A stretch of 64,000 nucleotides of DNA from Streptomyces sp. NBC_00390 (GTDB taxonomy: Bacteria > Actinomycetota > Actinomycetes > Streptomycetales > Streptomycetaceae). Shown here piece by piece: positions 50,873 through 59,440 of the stretch. The position numbers and the translations under genes are program-made. The number at the start of each line of letters is the position of its first letter. Position 1 is the first letter of the stretch. The stretch lies in NCBI RefSeq assembly GCF_036057275.1, contig NZ_CP107945.1, positions 4,650,001-4,714,000 of the forward strand, given 5' to 3'. The notes under the pieces were generated by a model, which did no database searches, was not told the origin of the DNA, and saw nothing but the letters and a program-made list of their open reading frames with translations.

Positions 50873-52138
50873 TCACACCGGGCTGTCGCACAGATCGTCC
50901 AGGACGAAAGCCTCCTCCTTCCTCTGCAGCACGCGTTCCGCCTCCAGCCGGTCGAGCAGCCGGCCCAGCAGTGCCTTGTCGTCCAGGTCGCCGACGAACT
51001 CCAGCACGGCCCGGTGGAAGGCGTCCCGCAGGGTCGGCGGCATCGCGTCCGAGGCGTCCATGCAGATCTGGCCCGCCGAGTCGAACAGATTCTGCAGATC
51101 GCGTGTGCTGCGCGACAGAGGGACGGAGCCGGCCGTGCCGCCAGGGAAGAACGGACGCTCGCCCGGCAGGGCGGTGTTCGCCCAGTCGGTGCGGGCCTGC
51201 TTCGAGCTGAGACGTCCCAGCAGGTCCCAGGCGGCGGCACTCGGCTTGAACACCGCCGCCATGTCGCCGGAGACCTCGAACGCCCCGCCGCTCACGGAAC
51301 GGCCGCGCGGCGCGGCGAGATGGCGAGCGGTCGGCAGCGGGCGCACATCGTCGCCGTAGTGACGGCGGATGAACGAACCCTGGTGCTCATGGGTGCAGTC
51401 GCCGCGGTTCAGCAGCCCGTAGCGGCCGTCGTCGAGCAGCTCGAACGAGTCCGACACGCCCCGAGGGCCCGGGTCGTGGCCGTCCGCGGTCAGCATCCGG
51501 CCCCACTCCCGCCACACCGGGCCGGTGTCCTGCCACTTCATGCCGCCCGTCGCCCAGCGCTCGTACTCGCCCGGGCCCATCCGCTGCAGCAGCAGATCCT
51601 CCACCCAGTCGGTTCCCGGCCAGCCCGACGTCGCGCCCGACGCCATGCCCAGGCACCAGCGCGGCACCTTGCCGGCCGTGTCCTCGCGGCTCCACACCAC
51701 CGACTTCAGATCGACCCGCACCGGCACCCAGTACGCCCGTGTCCGCAGCTCGCCGTCCGCGTCCTCGACGGTGACCGCCGGCGACCACGGGGGGACGGCG
51801 GCCCCGGCCACCTGCTCGGGCAGCGGCTGCAGATGCCCGGCCCTGGCGTATTCGACGAGTTCGCCGGGACTGTTGAGTATCGCCACGTCCGGTGGCGCCC
51901 CTGCCTGCAGCTGCGCGACCAGCGTCTCGCGCAGCGAACGCGTGCCCGTGTAGACGTATCTGCGGCCGGTCTTCTTCCCGATGCCCCGCAGCGCCTCCAC
52001 GAACGGTTTCTCCTCGCCGTCCGTCCACGGCCCGAGCACCACCAGGGTCCGTTCCTCCCCGGAGTCCGCGCAGCCGCCGCCGGCCACGGCCGACACGGCG
52101 AGCAGGCACCCAGCCAGCACAGCCCTCAAGCTCCTCAT
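50873..52138 (-). CDS. Solute-binding lipoprotein of the PknG-like operon (GlnH-like slot)
   Basis: 421 residues from ATG 52138, overlapping the membrane-protein stop (ATGA). Signal peptide with lipobox-like end (LLAVSAVAGGGC) and an extracellular solute-binding fold of family 1 type (LVVLGPWTDGEEKPFVEALR, GAPPDVAILNSPGELVEYAR, AFEVSGDMAAVFKPSAAAWD). No ABC permease or ATPase accompanies it. In mycobacteria, GlnH is encoded with pknG and glnX and senses amino acids, so this protein most likely delivers a ligand signal to the membrane partner. The family differs from GlnH; the analogy rests on operon layout. Confidence 0.8.
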   Translation of the reverse strand: MRSLRAVLAGCLLAVSAVAGGGCADSGEERTLVVLGPWTDGEEKPFVEALRGIGKKTGRRYVYTGTRSLRETLVAQLQAGAPPDVAILNSPGELVEYARAGHLQPLPEQVAGAAVPPWSPAVTVEDADGELRTRAYWVPVRVDLKSVVWSREDTAGKVPRWCLGMASGATSGWPGTDWVEDLLLQRMGPGEYERWATGGMKWQDTGPVWREWGRMLTADGHDPGPRGVSDSFELLDDGRYGLLNRGDCTHEHQGSFIRRHYGDDVRPLPTARHLAAPRGRSVSGGAFEVSGDMAAVFKPSAAAWDLLGRLSSKQARTDWANTALPGERPFFPGGTAGSVPLSRSTRDLQNLFDSAGQICMDASDAMPPTLRDAFHRAVLEFVGDLDDKALLGRLLDRLEAERVLQRKEEAFVLDDLCDSPV

Positions 52139-53271
52139 ACGTCTGCGTCCGCGTCCTTCCGGCGGGGGAGGCGGGCCGCCGGGTACGGCCTGCCGTAGAG
52201 ATAGAGCGTCACGCCGCAGGCCAGGGCCCCGAGGATGCCCGCGGGCACGGCCACGCCCGCGGTCAGCGACCAGCCGTCGGGATGGGCCGCACGCATCGCG
52301 TCCGCCGCGTCCGCCGCGGCGCCCTCGATCTCGCGCGGGGCCGTCACGCCCACGGGGATCCCGGTGAGACCCACGACCTCGGCCCGCACGTGCTGTTGTG
52401 CCGCATGCTCCTCGGCGCCGCCGGCCGCAAGCAGTACGGGGGTCAGCAGCACCGGTACGCAGGCGGCGGAGAGCTGCAGGCTGACCAGCCGCAGCCGGTC
52501 CCGCAGGAACACCGACGTGCCGACGGCCACGAACGCGAACAGGCCCGTCACCAGCGCGGCAGCCGCCGCGGCGGCCAGCGTCAGCGGGCTCCAGGCCGCG
52601 AGCTCGCCGCTCTCCCGGCGCAGCTGCCACTCCAGCTCCGCGATCCGGTCGAGCACGGTGGTGGGCTGCGGATGCCGGCCGGCCGTGGGCTTGCCCAGCA
52701 TGTCGTCGGCGTACTCGATCCCCGCTGTGCGCAGGACATCGCTCGTGCGGTTGCGCTCGGCCCAGGCGATCTTGTCGTCGTACGCGACAACCAGCCCCGA
52801 CACCACCCGCAGCTCCTGCTCCTGTCCCTTGCTCAGGGCGCCGGACGCGGCCACCCGGTGGAGACTCTGGGAGGCCTCGGTCAGCCGCGAGCGATATGTC
52901 TCCCCGAGTTCGACCAGCTCGACCTGCGGGCCCTTGAGCAGCCGCAACTCGGCCTGCTGCTGCGCGAGCTGGAGCGATGTGCGGGCCTGCGCGAGGCCGA
53001 CGAGCGCGGGGACGCACCGGTCCCGCAGCCGCTCCGAGCGCCCGTGCACATCGCTGTAGGCAGCGGCACACAGCGCGAGCGCGACGACGGCGAGCGCGGG
53101 CAGCACCACCATGCGCCGCCGCAGGAACGCGGCGGTGGCCCGTCCCCCGCCGCCCTGCCCGGTGGCACGCCGCCACAGTGCGGGCAGCACCGAGGGTGCC
53201 CTCCGTGCGAGCCGCCGTGTCCGCCTGGCCGTCCCGCGCACGATCCGGGCGGGGCTTCTGCCACGGGTCAT
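52135..53271 (-). CDS. Four-helix membrane protein of the PknG-like operon (GlnX-like slot)
   Basis: 378 residues. A basic cytoplasmic tail of about 52 residues, TM1 (VLPALAVVALALCAAAYSDV), an extracytoplasmic helical domain of about 150 residues (SLQLAQQQAELRLLKG, RLTEASQSLHRVAASGALSK), then TM2-TM4 (LTLAAAAAAALVTGLFAFVA, LSAACVPVLLTPVLLAAGG, GVAVPAGILGALACGVTLYL) with a second outer loop. The layout matches the mycobacterial PknG partner GlnX. Its ATG overlaps the kinase stop and its own stop overlaps the lipoprotein start, so the three are co-translated. It probably passes the lipoprotein signal across the membrane. Confidence 0.8.
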   Translation of the reverse strand: MTRGRSPARIVRGTARRTRRLARRAPSVLPALWRRATGQGGGGRATAAFLRRRMVVLPALAVVALALCAAAYSDVHGRSERLRDRCVPALVGLAQARTSLQLAQQQAELRLLKGPQVELVELGETYRSRLTEASQSLHRVAASGALSKGQEQELRVVSGLVVAYDDKIAWAERNRTSDVLRTAGIEYADDMLGKPTAGRHPQPTTVLDRIAELEWQLRRESGELAAWSPLTLAAAAAAALVTGLFAFVAVGTSVFLRDRLRLVSLQLSAACVPVLLTPVLLAAGGAEEHAAQQHVRAEVVGLTGIPVGVTAPREIEGAAADAADAMRAAHPDGWSLTAGVAVPAGILGALACGVTLYLYGRPYPAARLPRRKDADADV

Positions 53272-56200
53272 GCGCGGCCACCCCGCCCCCCGAGCCAGGC
53301 CGGGCGGGGGCGGCGGTCGGGGCGGCGGTGGTGGCGCAGTCCCAGGGGGCGGGTGCGGTAGGCGTTGTCGAGCAGGGACTCCACGAGGGCCGCGCCCTGC
53401 GGCCGGTCCGTGCGCGCGACCTGTTTGGCCAGCTGGCGGTAGCTCGCCGAGAGCTGCTCCCGCAGTGTGCGTTCGGTCGCGGGGACGGGGATCGCCGGTG
53501 GCAGGGCGGCGCGCAGTTCGGCCAGCGGATTGCCCGTGCCCCGCTCCCGCGCAGCCACGACCAGGTTCAGCAGCAGCTCCCGCAGCTCCGCGGTGAGGCG
53601 CTCGTACGCATGCCGGTCCGTGAGGCCCTCGTAGCCGGCCAGCCGGTGCAGGGCCGTGAACGCGCGGGCGGCCGATCCCACGGTCGGCACGTCCCCGTCC
53701 TGCGGCGGCCCGGCGTGGATGCGGACCATCGCCGTACGCGCCGCCGTGCGGTGCCGGGAGTCCGGCGGGACCCCGTCGAGGGAAGCCAGTGCCAGGTCCG
53801 GGCGCCGGCGGGCCAGATGGATCCGGGCGAGCCCGAACGCGGCCGCCCCCAGCGCATGGTTGCGCCGCCACACCGCGTCGTAGAACCGCATGGCCTGTTC
53901 CTCGTGCGCCTTCCGCTGCGCGGCGGCGTCCGGTACGGCGGCCGGATTGCCGCCGCGCCATTGGTCGGCGAGTTTCTCGTGGCAGTAGCCGAGCGCGAGC
54001 TTGGGCGCGTACTCGCCGGGGATCGCGGCGTACACGTCGTCGAATCGGCCGAGTGCCTGCGGCAGGCGGCCGTGCGCGAGTTCGGTGAGCCCCTCGTGCC
54101 AGTCCAGCCGCCAGTCGTACGAGGCCCGCTCGCCGAGCAGCCGGCGTGCCTTGTCCAGTTCCATCGCCGCCGTCACGAGCTCCTCGTCCCGGCTGCGCCG
54201 CCGCCCGCCGGCCAGCTCCAGATGCAGCCGGCAGCGCAGCAGATGCAGCTCCGGCGACGGCAGCCAGTCGTCGCTGAGCTGCAGCAGGCCGGCCGGGTCC
54301 TCGTACGACGTACGCTGCAGCTCCTTCCAGTTGAGGTCCTCCTCGTCCGGTTTCGGCACCGGCAGCGCGACCGCCGCCTCGGACGGGCCCGGCACCTGCG
54401 CGCCCAGCCCGTCGCCGGAGCCGTCCGCCCGCCAGCGCTCGAGCGGCGGGGCCTTGCCCAGCCTGCCGTCCAGGGCGATGGCCGCAGGGTCGAACAGCGG
54501 GGACGGCTGGAACGTCTCCTCACCCAGGCGCAGCGACCGCAGCTCGCGCAGCACCCCGCGCAGCTGGACGGCCATCTCCTGCGCGGACGCGTAGCGCAGT
54601 CGCGGGTCGGGCTCCATCGCCCGCCGCAGGGCCCGCTGAAGCGACTCGGTCCCGAGGTCGGCGGGCGGTGCCAAATCCTTGTCCAGCAGCTCGGTGAGGA
54701 GCGCGCCGACGGTGTACAGGTCGCCCGCGGTTGTCATCTCGCCGGCCGGCCCGGCCTCCGGCGGCCGGTGGCTGACCGGGCCGGGTGCTCCCGGTCTGCG
54801 TACGCCCGCGACATCGATGAGCTTGATGCCGTTGCCGCAGTGCAGGACGTTGGTGAGGGACAGATCGCCGTAGACGAACTGCTCCTGGTCGTGCAGATAG
54901 CTGAGCGCGTCCAGGACCAGCAGCCCGTACGACACGATGAACTCCCGCACCCGAGGGCCGGCGAACGGCGGATGCTGCTCGGCCATCCGGGCCGCGACCC
55001 AGGACAGCGGTGCCCCGTTGGCGAACTCCATCACGATGAACTCGGCCGAAGTCGACGGGTGACGGGCATAGTTGACCACGCGAATGACGGACGGATGGTT
55101 GAGGCTGACCAGCCTGAGGCGCTCCTGATGGGCCTGGCGCACGGCGGCCGGGTCGTCGGGGTCGAGGATGCCCTTGAGGGCCACGGGCCGCATCTCCAGC
55201 AGCAGATCGCGGGCCAGATAGACCTGGCCGTGGCTGCCCTGGCCGATCGGACCGACCACCTCGTACTGCTGGTGCAGCCGGTCGCCGCCGGTCAGATGAG
55301 GGCCGGCCGGTGCGGTGACGAGCGCGTCCGGGTCGCGGACGGCGACGACGGGCAGATCGGTGAGCCCGTCGCCGGGCGGTTCGACCACGAACTCGCGCGG
55401 GCCCATCGGCCCGGCCAGCTCCTGCTCGGCGCTCTCCACGTCGAGGAGGGCCGTCTCGATGTCGACGGTGAGTCTGAACTGCGCCTGCGGCAGGGTGGGG
55501 TCGTCGGCGCGTGTACCACCGGGGCCGATCTGCCGGAGCCTCTCGCGCAGCGCCTGGGCCCGTGCCTCGGGTCGGCGCGGGCGGCCGGCGGCCGGGGTGC
55601 CGGGGCCCGGAAGCTGCCGTAAGCGCAGCTCGGCGTCGGCGAGCCGCTTCACCCGCGCCGCGAGCTGCTCGGCCCGGTGCTCGGCCCAGTCGGGCCGCAG
55701 CAGTTCGGCGCGGATGCGGCCGACGAGCGGGGAGCTCGGATCACTGAAGACGAGCAGGAGTCTGCTGTCCCCGCGGGCGAGGAGGGCGCGTAGCAGGTCC
55801 ACGATCTCGGTGTCGGTGGAGGCGGACCGGTCGATGGACAGGAAAGCGGCGATGAGCGGCGGGCTTTCGTGCGCGATCAGGTCGAGCAGGGCGGTGTGGG
55901 CGGCGTCGGGGGACGAGCCGCTTGCCCCGTCGGGGAGGCGGGACGGGGTGGGGCCGCCGGGCCGGGCTTGTCCGCCGGGCCGGGCGGTGGCGCCGGCCGG
56001 GGCGGCGTGGTCGTCGGAGTGGACGGGTTCTTGGGAGCGGACGGGTTCGCCGGTCCGGGTGGTGCCGGCAGGGACGTCGCGGTACGGAGCGGACGCGGGG
56101 CCCTGACCCGGGGCGGCGTGGTCGTCGGAGTGGACGGGTTCTTGGGAGCGGACGGGTTCGCCGGTCCGGGTGGTGCCGGCAGGGACGTCGCGGTACGGAG

Positions 56201-57563
56201 CGGACGCGGGGCCCTGACCCGGGGCGGTGCTCCGATGCTGAGCGGTGCCGTCGGCCGGGGCGGAGGGGCTGATCCGGGTGGAGGCGTCCGAGGCGTCTGT
56301 CCGGGCGGAGCGGTTGCCCCGGGCGGTGCCGACGGTCCGGACGGTCCCGCCGGGTCGGGCGGAGCCGCTGGTCCAAGCGCCACGGTTGGCACGCGGGGCA
56401 GGACCGTCCGGGGGCCCGGCCGGGTCCCGGGCGCCTCCGGCGAGGCGCGGCACGCGCAGTCCGCGGCCGTCGGACGCATCCGGTCCGCGCTCCGGGCGGT
56501 CGTCCCCGGTGTGGGCGCCGGAATCGTCCAGGCCCATCCGGTCCGCCAGTTGACGGGCCAGGTCCGCCGCCGTCCGGTTGGTCGCGTCGACCGCGATGTC
56601 GATGCTGCCGATCTGCGGCTCGCCCGCCGATGTGCCCGACGGCGGCGCCGGATCGGGCGGGCTCTGTTCCCGGTCGGCGAGGGTGAGGACGGATCTGATC
56701 GTGTGCAGCAGCTCGTGCTCGCCCTCCCCGGCGAAGGCCAGCTCCACCGGGTCGGTCCCCGGCTCGCCGTCCAGCCAGCGGGTCAGCCTGCGGTGCAGCC
56801 CGGGGACCCGCCCGGACGCCGTTCGGGCGGTCGCGACGGCCACGTCCCGGGAGATCGCGCGGGACCCGGTCACCGTCAGCCCCAGCCGTTCCAGCGGCAG
56901 ATGCCTGAGCACCGTCTCCGTCGAGATCATGTACGCGTGGTCCTGCCGCACCGGCGCGTTCGGGGTGCCGAACTGGTGCGCCACGATGCCGATCACCCGG
57001 CCCGATCTGTTGTCCACCACCCCGCAGCCGCTGTAGCCGTGCCGCACCACGTACGGCGGGCCCTGCGTGTCCAGCTGCACCCACTCCGACCGCGGCCCGG
57101 GGCCGCCCTGGCTCATCAGGCGGGCGTTGACGTCCTCGCCCCCCGGCAGGTCGCCGGGGTAGCCGATGACATGCACCATCGCCCCCCGTGCCGGAATCTG
57201 CCGGTGCAGCACCGCATACGGCACATCCGGCTCGTGATCCAGCTTGAGCAGCGCCAGGTCACCGCTGAAGTACCCGGTGGGCGGCACCAGATACTCCCGC
57301 AGCACCCGTGCCGGGACCGGCTGCCATCCGCCGTCGGACAGGGCGACGCGCGGCAGGTCCACGTAGACGGTGTCGAGCGGGATGCGCGCGCCCGACTGGT
57401 CGGGCCGGGACAGCACGGTGTGCGCGCAGGTCAGTACGAGACCCCCGGGCAGCAGTACGCCCCCGCCCAGCGGTTTGCCCGCGCGGTCGGCGGTGCGGAG
57501 CAGGCAGACCCGCCAACTCTCCTCCTGTGGCGAGGAGTTGGATGTGCGACGCAGCACGCTCAT
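53268..57563 (-). CDS. Trypsin-like protease fused to a PknG-family Ser/Thr kinase with TPR domain
   Basis: 1431 residues from ATG 57563. (1) Trypsin-fold protease, about 15-240, with triad His48 (LTCAHTV), Asp102 (SGDLALLKLD) and Ser178 (HGYSGCGV). (2) An unassigned domain near 260-350. (3) A Pro/Gly/Ala-rich linker containing a perfect 37-residue tandem duplication (about 447-521). (4) An alpha/beta region near 540-640. (5) Kinase: glycine loop GQGSHGQVY (774-782), Lys797 in ALKG, YGDLSLTN with Asp900 and Asn905, and IDVAG (Asp917) in place of DFG. (6) TPR-rich C-terminus (YAPKLALGYCHEKLAD, AAAFGLARIHLARRRPDLAL). Kinase and TPR match the PknG family. There is no signal peptide, so protease and kinase are probably cytoplasmic. 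Confidence 0.88.
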   Translation of the reverse strand: MSVLRRTSNSSPQEESWRVCLLRTADRAGKPLGGGVLLPGGLVLTCAHTVLSRPDQSGARIPLDTVYVDLPRVALSDGGWQPVPARVLREYLVPPTGYFSGDLALLKLDHEPDVPYAVLHRQIPARGAMVHVIGYPGDLPGGEDVNARLMSQGGPGPRSEWVQLDTQGPPYVVRHGYSGCGVVDNRSGRVIGIVAHQFGTPNAPVRQDHAYMISTETVLRHLPLERLGLTVTGSRAISRDVAVATARTASGRVPGLHRRLTRWLDGEPGTDPVELAFAGEGEHELLHTIRSVLTLADREQSPPDPAPPSGTSAGEPQIGSIDIAVDATNRTAADLARQLADRMGLDDSGAHTGDDRPERGPDASDGRGLRVPRLAGGARDPAGPPDGPAPRANRGAWTSGSARPGGTVRTVGTARGNRSARTDASDASTRISPSAPADGTAQHRSTAPGQGPASAPYRDVPAGTTRTGEPVRSQEPVHSDDHAAPGQGPASAPYRDVPAGTTRTGEPVRSQEPVHSDDHAAPAGATARPGGQARPGGPTPSRLPDGASGSSPDAAHTALLDLIAHESPPLIAAFLSIDRSASTDTEIVDLLRALLARGDSRLLLVFSDPSSPLVGRIRAELLRPDWAEHRAEQLAARVKRLADAELRLRQLPGPGTPAAGRPRRPEARAQALRERLRQIGPGGTRADDPTLPQAQFRLTVDIETALLDVESAEQELAGPMGPREFVVEPPGDGLTDLPVVAVRDPDALVTAPAGPHLTGGDRLHQQYEVVGPIGQGSHGQVYLARDLLLEMRPVALKGILDPDDPAAVRQAHQERLRLVSLNHPSVIRVVNYARHPSTSAEFIVMEFANGAPLSWVAARMAEQHPPFAGPRVREFIVSYGLLVLDALSYLHDQEQFVYGDLSLTNVLHCGNGIKLIDVAGVRRPGAPGPVSHRPPEAGPAGEMTTAGDLYTVGALLTELLDKDLAPPADLGTESLQRALRRAMEPDPRLRYASAQEMAVQLRGVLRELRSLRLGEETFQPSPLFDPAAIALDGRLGKAPPLERWRADGSGDGLGAQVPGPSEAAVALPVPKPDEEDLNWKELQRTSYEDPAGLLQLSDDWLPSPELHLLRCRLHLELAGGRRRSRDEELVTAAMELDKARRLLGERASYDWRLDWHEGLTELAHGRLPQALGRFDDVYAAIPGEYAPKLALGYCHEKLADQWRGGNPAAVPDAAAQRKAHEEQAMRFYDAVWRRNHALGAAAFGLARIHLARRRPDLALASLDGVPPDSRHRTAARTAMVRIHAGPPQDGDVPTVGSAARAFTALHRLAGYEGLTDRHAYERLTAELRELLLNLVVAARERGTGNPLAELRAALPPAIPVPATERTLREQLSASYRQLAKQVARTDRPQGAALVESLLDNAYRTRPLGLRHHRRPDRRPRPAWLGGRGGRA
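56001..56222. repeat. Perfect 111-bp tandem duplication inside the protease-kinase gene
   Basis: 56001-56111 and 56112-56222 are identical by eye. The unit encodes 37 residues of the linker (core PASAPYRDVPAGTTRTGEPV), so the frame is kept and the duplication looks recent. Confidence 0.9.
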
Positions 57564-57599
57564 ACTGCTCAACGATAACTACGGGAGACGGGGTGCGCG
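57564..57599. promoter_or_regulatory. 36-bp divergent intergenic region, kinase operon versus Trypco2-like gene
   Basis: The two start codons are only 36 bp apart, so the promoters must overlap one another or lie inside the coding regions. A GGGAGACGGGG ribosome site serves the + gene; the - gene has only a weak site. Confidence 0.55.
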
Positions 57600-57905
57600 A
57601 TGGCTGAGCGTGACGAAACCGCGGTGGCGGGGCTGGCCGAGGTGATCGGGCAGGTCCGGGACGAGCTGGAGCAGGCGCAGCGCGTGGGGGCGGGGCGAGA
57701 TCTCCGGTTCAGTGTGGAGAGCGTGCATCTGGAGTTCGCGGTGCAGGTACGCAAGGAGGGCAGCGGCAGGGCCGAGCTGCGGATCGGTGTGCTGACGGCG
57801 GGCGGTGGTGGGTCGGCGGCGCGCGATGCGACGCACACCATCAGGATCGAGCTGAAGCCGCACGGCGCCGACGGCGACCCGAACATCAGCGTCGGCGGTC
57901 CGTGA
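57600..57905 (+). CDS. Small protein resembling the trypsin-co-occurring domain 2 (Trypco2) family
   Basis: 101 residues. The first 35 are helical (LAEVIGQVRDELEQAQRVGA), followed by beta strands (LRFSVESVHLEFAVQVRKEG, RIELKPHGADGDPNISV) and a short Gly-rich turn. That matches Trypco2 proteins, which occur next to genes with trypsin-like domains in actinobacterial conflict-type systems (recalled). The neighbour encodes just such a protease domain, 36 bp away and divergent. Role unknown; a substrate, inhibitor or adaptor are all possible. Confidence 0.7.
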   Translation: MAERDETAVAGLAEVIGQVRDELEQAQRVGAGRDLRFSVESVHLEFAVQVRKEGSGRAELRIGVLTAGGGGSAARDATHTIRIELKPHGADGDPNISVGGP

Positions 57906-58027
57906 GCCGAAAACCGTGGCCCGGCCCGGCGGGACCGGCCCCGGGCCGCGCCCGGCGTCGGACGGCCGTGCCCGGTGCCGGGCGGACACGGTCTCGGGCA
58001 GCCGTCGATACGACATCAGATACGACG

Positions 58028-59440
58028 TCAGATACGGCTCAGCGAGGCCGCCGCGAACAGCACGTCCCGGATCGCCTCCCGGTCCCCGTCCTGTCCCGCT
58101 GCGGCCTCCTCCGGCGATACATGGCCGGCGACGAGCCGGCAGAACTCCACGCCGTCCAGCGCCACTTGCGCGACCGACCGGTCCGGCGACCCGACGGCGG
58201 CCGGGGAGTCCAGTGCGATGTACCAGTTGCCGCCGCCCGAACCCTCCACCTCCAGGTGCAGCGAGCGCCCCGGCGAACCGGCCGTGACCAGCTGCTTGGG
58301 AGGTGCGGCGAGCCCGGCGCGTCTGCGTTCGGCGAGTGCCGCGGGCAGCAGCCGCGCCGCCAGATCGATCATCCGGTTCAGGTGCTTTCCGCTCGGCGGC
58401 TCGTACGGATAGTCCACCGCGTCCGCGATGTCCTCCGCATGGATCCAGCACTCGAAGGCGCGGTCGAGCAGCGAGTCCTGCAGCGGCAGCGCGAACCCTC
58501 CGTAGGAGACGGACAGTTCGGCCACGCCGCGGTCCGCGAAGGAGGCGGTGCGGACGAGGGCATGGCTCTGCTCGCGCCATGGCTTGCGGACGGTACGCGT
58601 GGGCGGCCGGTCCGCAGTGCTCCAGTACGCCTCGGTGCGCTCGGCCGGCAGGCGCGGTGCGCCGCTCCCCAGCGGGTCGGCGAGCCCGAGTGCGCTCGCG
58701 ACGAGTCCGTCGACGCTCATCAGATGCCCGATGACCCCGGCGACGGTGGTCCGGCGGTTCACCTGGCGGTTGCCCTCGAACCACTTGAGCCGTACCGGCG
58801 CGTGCCAGTCGGAGTCGCCGATGTCCCGCAGCAGTGCATCGAGCCGGGCGGTCTCCGCGTCGTACGGATCGGCCCAGGCCGGCACCGGGATACGGGCGGG
58901 CCGGCGGCCCAGGCAGTTCTCCAGGACCCGGAAGCGCAGCAGCGGGTCGAGATCGAGGTCGCGGTCGGTGTGCAGCAGCGCGACCGCGTCACGCAGCCGC
59001 AGTGCCTCGTCAGCGCAGGGCGCGCAGTCACCGAGGTGCTCCTCGACGGCGGCGGTCTCCTCGGCGGAACAGGCGGACAGGGCCCAGGCACCCAGCAGCG
59101 ACTTCAGCACGGTGTGTGACGGGGCGGCCTTCGGCGGCGTCCCGTCGCCGGAGCTCGTGGACCCGGACCCGGCCCCGGACGAGGGTTCGCCCCCGGCGGC
59201 GCCGCTGCCGGCACCCGCGGCGCTCCCTGCGCCGGTCTCCGTGGCGGCGGGGTCGTTCCCGGCGCGCGGCCCGGGCCCGGGATCGGGTGGCGGCGCAGGA
59301 CGGTACGCGCCCGGCCCCAGGTCGTCCGCGGCAGTCCGCGGTCCCGGTATGCGCGGAACACCCCGTACCTCGTCGTGCCCGTTCCCGCGCCCGCCGTCGC
59401 CGCGGCCGTCCCCCGGACCGCCGTCCAGCGGCCCGTTCAC
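58028..59440 (-). CDS. Zinc anti-sigma factor fused to an MDMPI/DinB domain
   Basis: 470 residues, GTG start overlapping the sigma-factor stop (GTGA). A long disordered Gly/Ser/Pro N-terminus (1-110), a zinc-finger anti-sigma motif HLGDCAPC (H-x3-C-x2-C) with an upstream Cys, then a mycothiol-dependent maleylpyruvate isomerase-type domain (VNRRTTVAGVIGHLMSVDGL, CWIHAEDIADAVDYP). ZAS anti-sigma factors bind ECF sigmas and release them when the zinc/thiol site is disturbed. The MDMPI part suggests a mycothiol link (inference). No membrane segment. Confidence 0.85.
   Translation of the reverse strand: MNGPLDGGPGDGRGDGGRGNGHDEVRGVPRIPGPRTAADDLGPGAYRPAPPPDPGPGPRAGNDPAATETGAGSAAGAGSGAAGGEPSSGAGSGSTSSGDGTPPKAAPSHTVLKSLLGAWALSACSAEETAAVEEHLGDCAPCADEALRLRDAVALLHTDRDLDLDPLLRFRVLENCLGRRPARIPVPAWADPYDAETARLDALLRDIGDSDWHAPVRLKWFEGNRQVNRRTTVAGVIGHLMSVDGLVASALGLADPLGSGAPRLPAERTEAYWSTADRPPTRTVRKPWREQSHALVRTASFADRGVAELSVSYGGFALPLQDSLLDRAFECWIHAEDIADAVDYPYEPPSGKHLNRMIDLAARLLPAALAERRRAGLAAPPKQLVTAGSPGRSLHLEVEGSGGGNWYIALDSPAAVGSPDRSVAQVALDGVEFCRLVAGHVSPEEAAAGQDGDREAIRDVLFAAASLSRI

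Noticed and set aside
52977..55622. 881-codon open frame on + opposite the kinase gene
   Set aside because: The minus frame has kinase and TPR motifs; this one is Arg/Gln/Val-rich shadow sequence.
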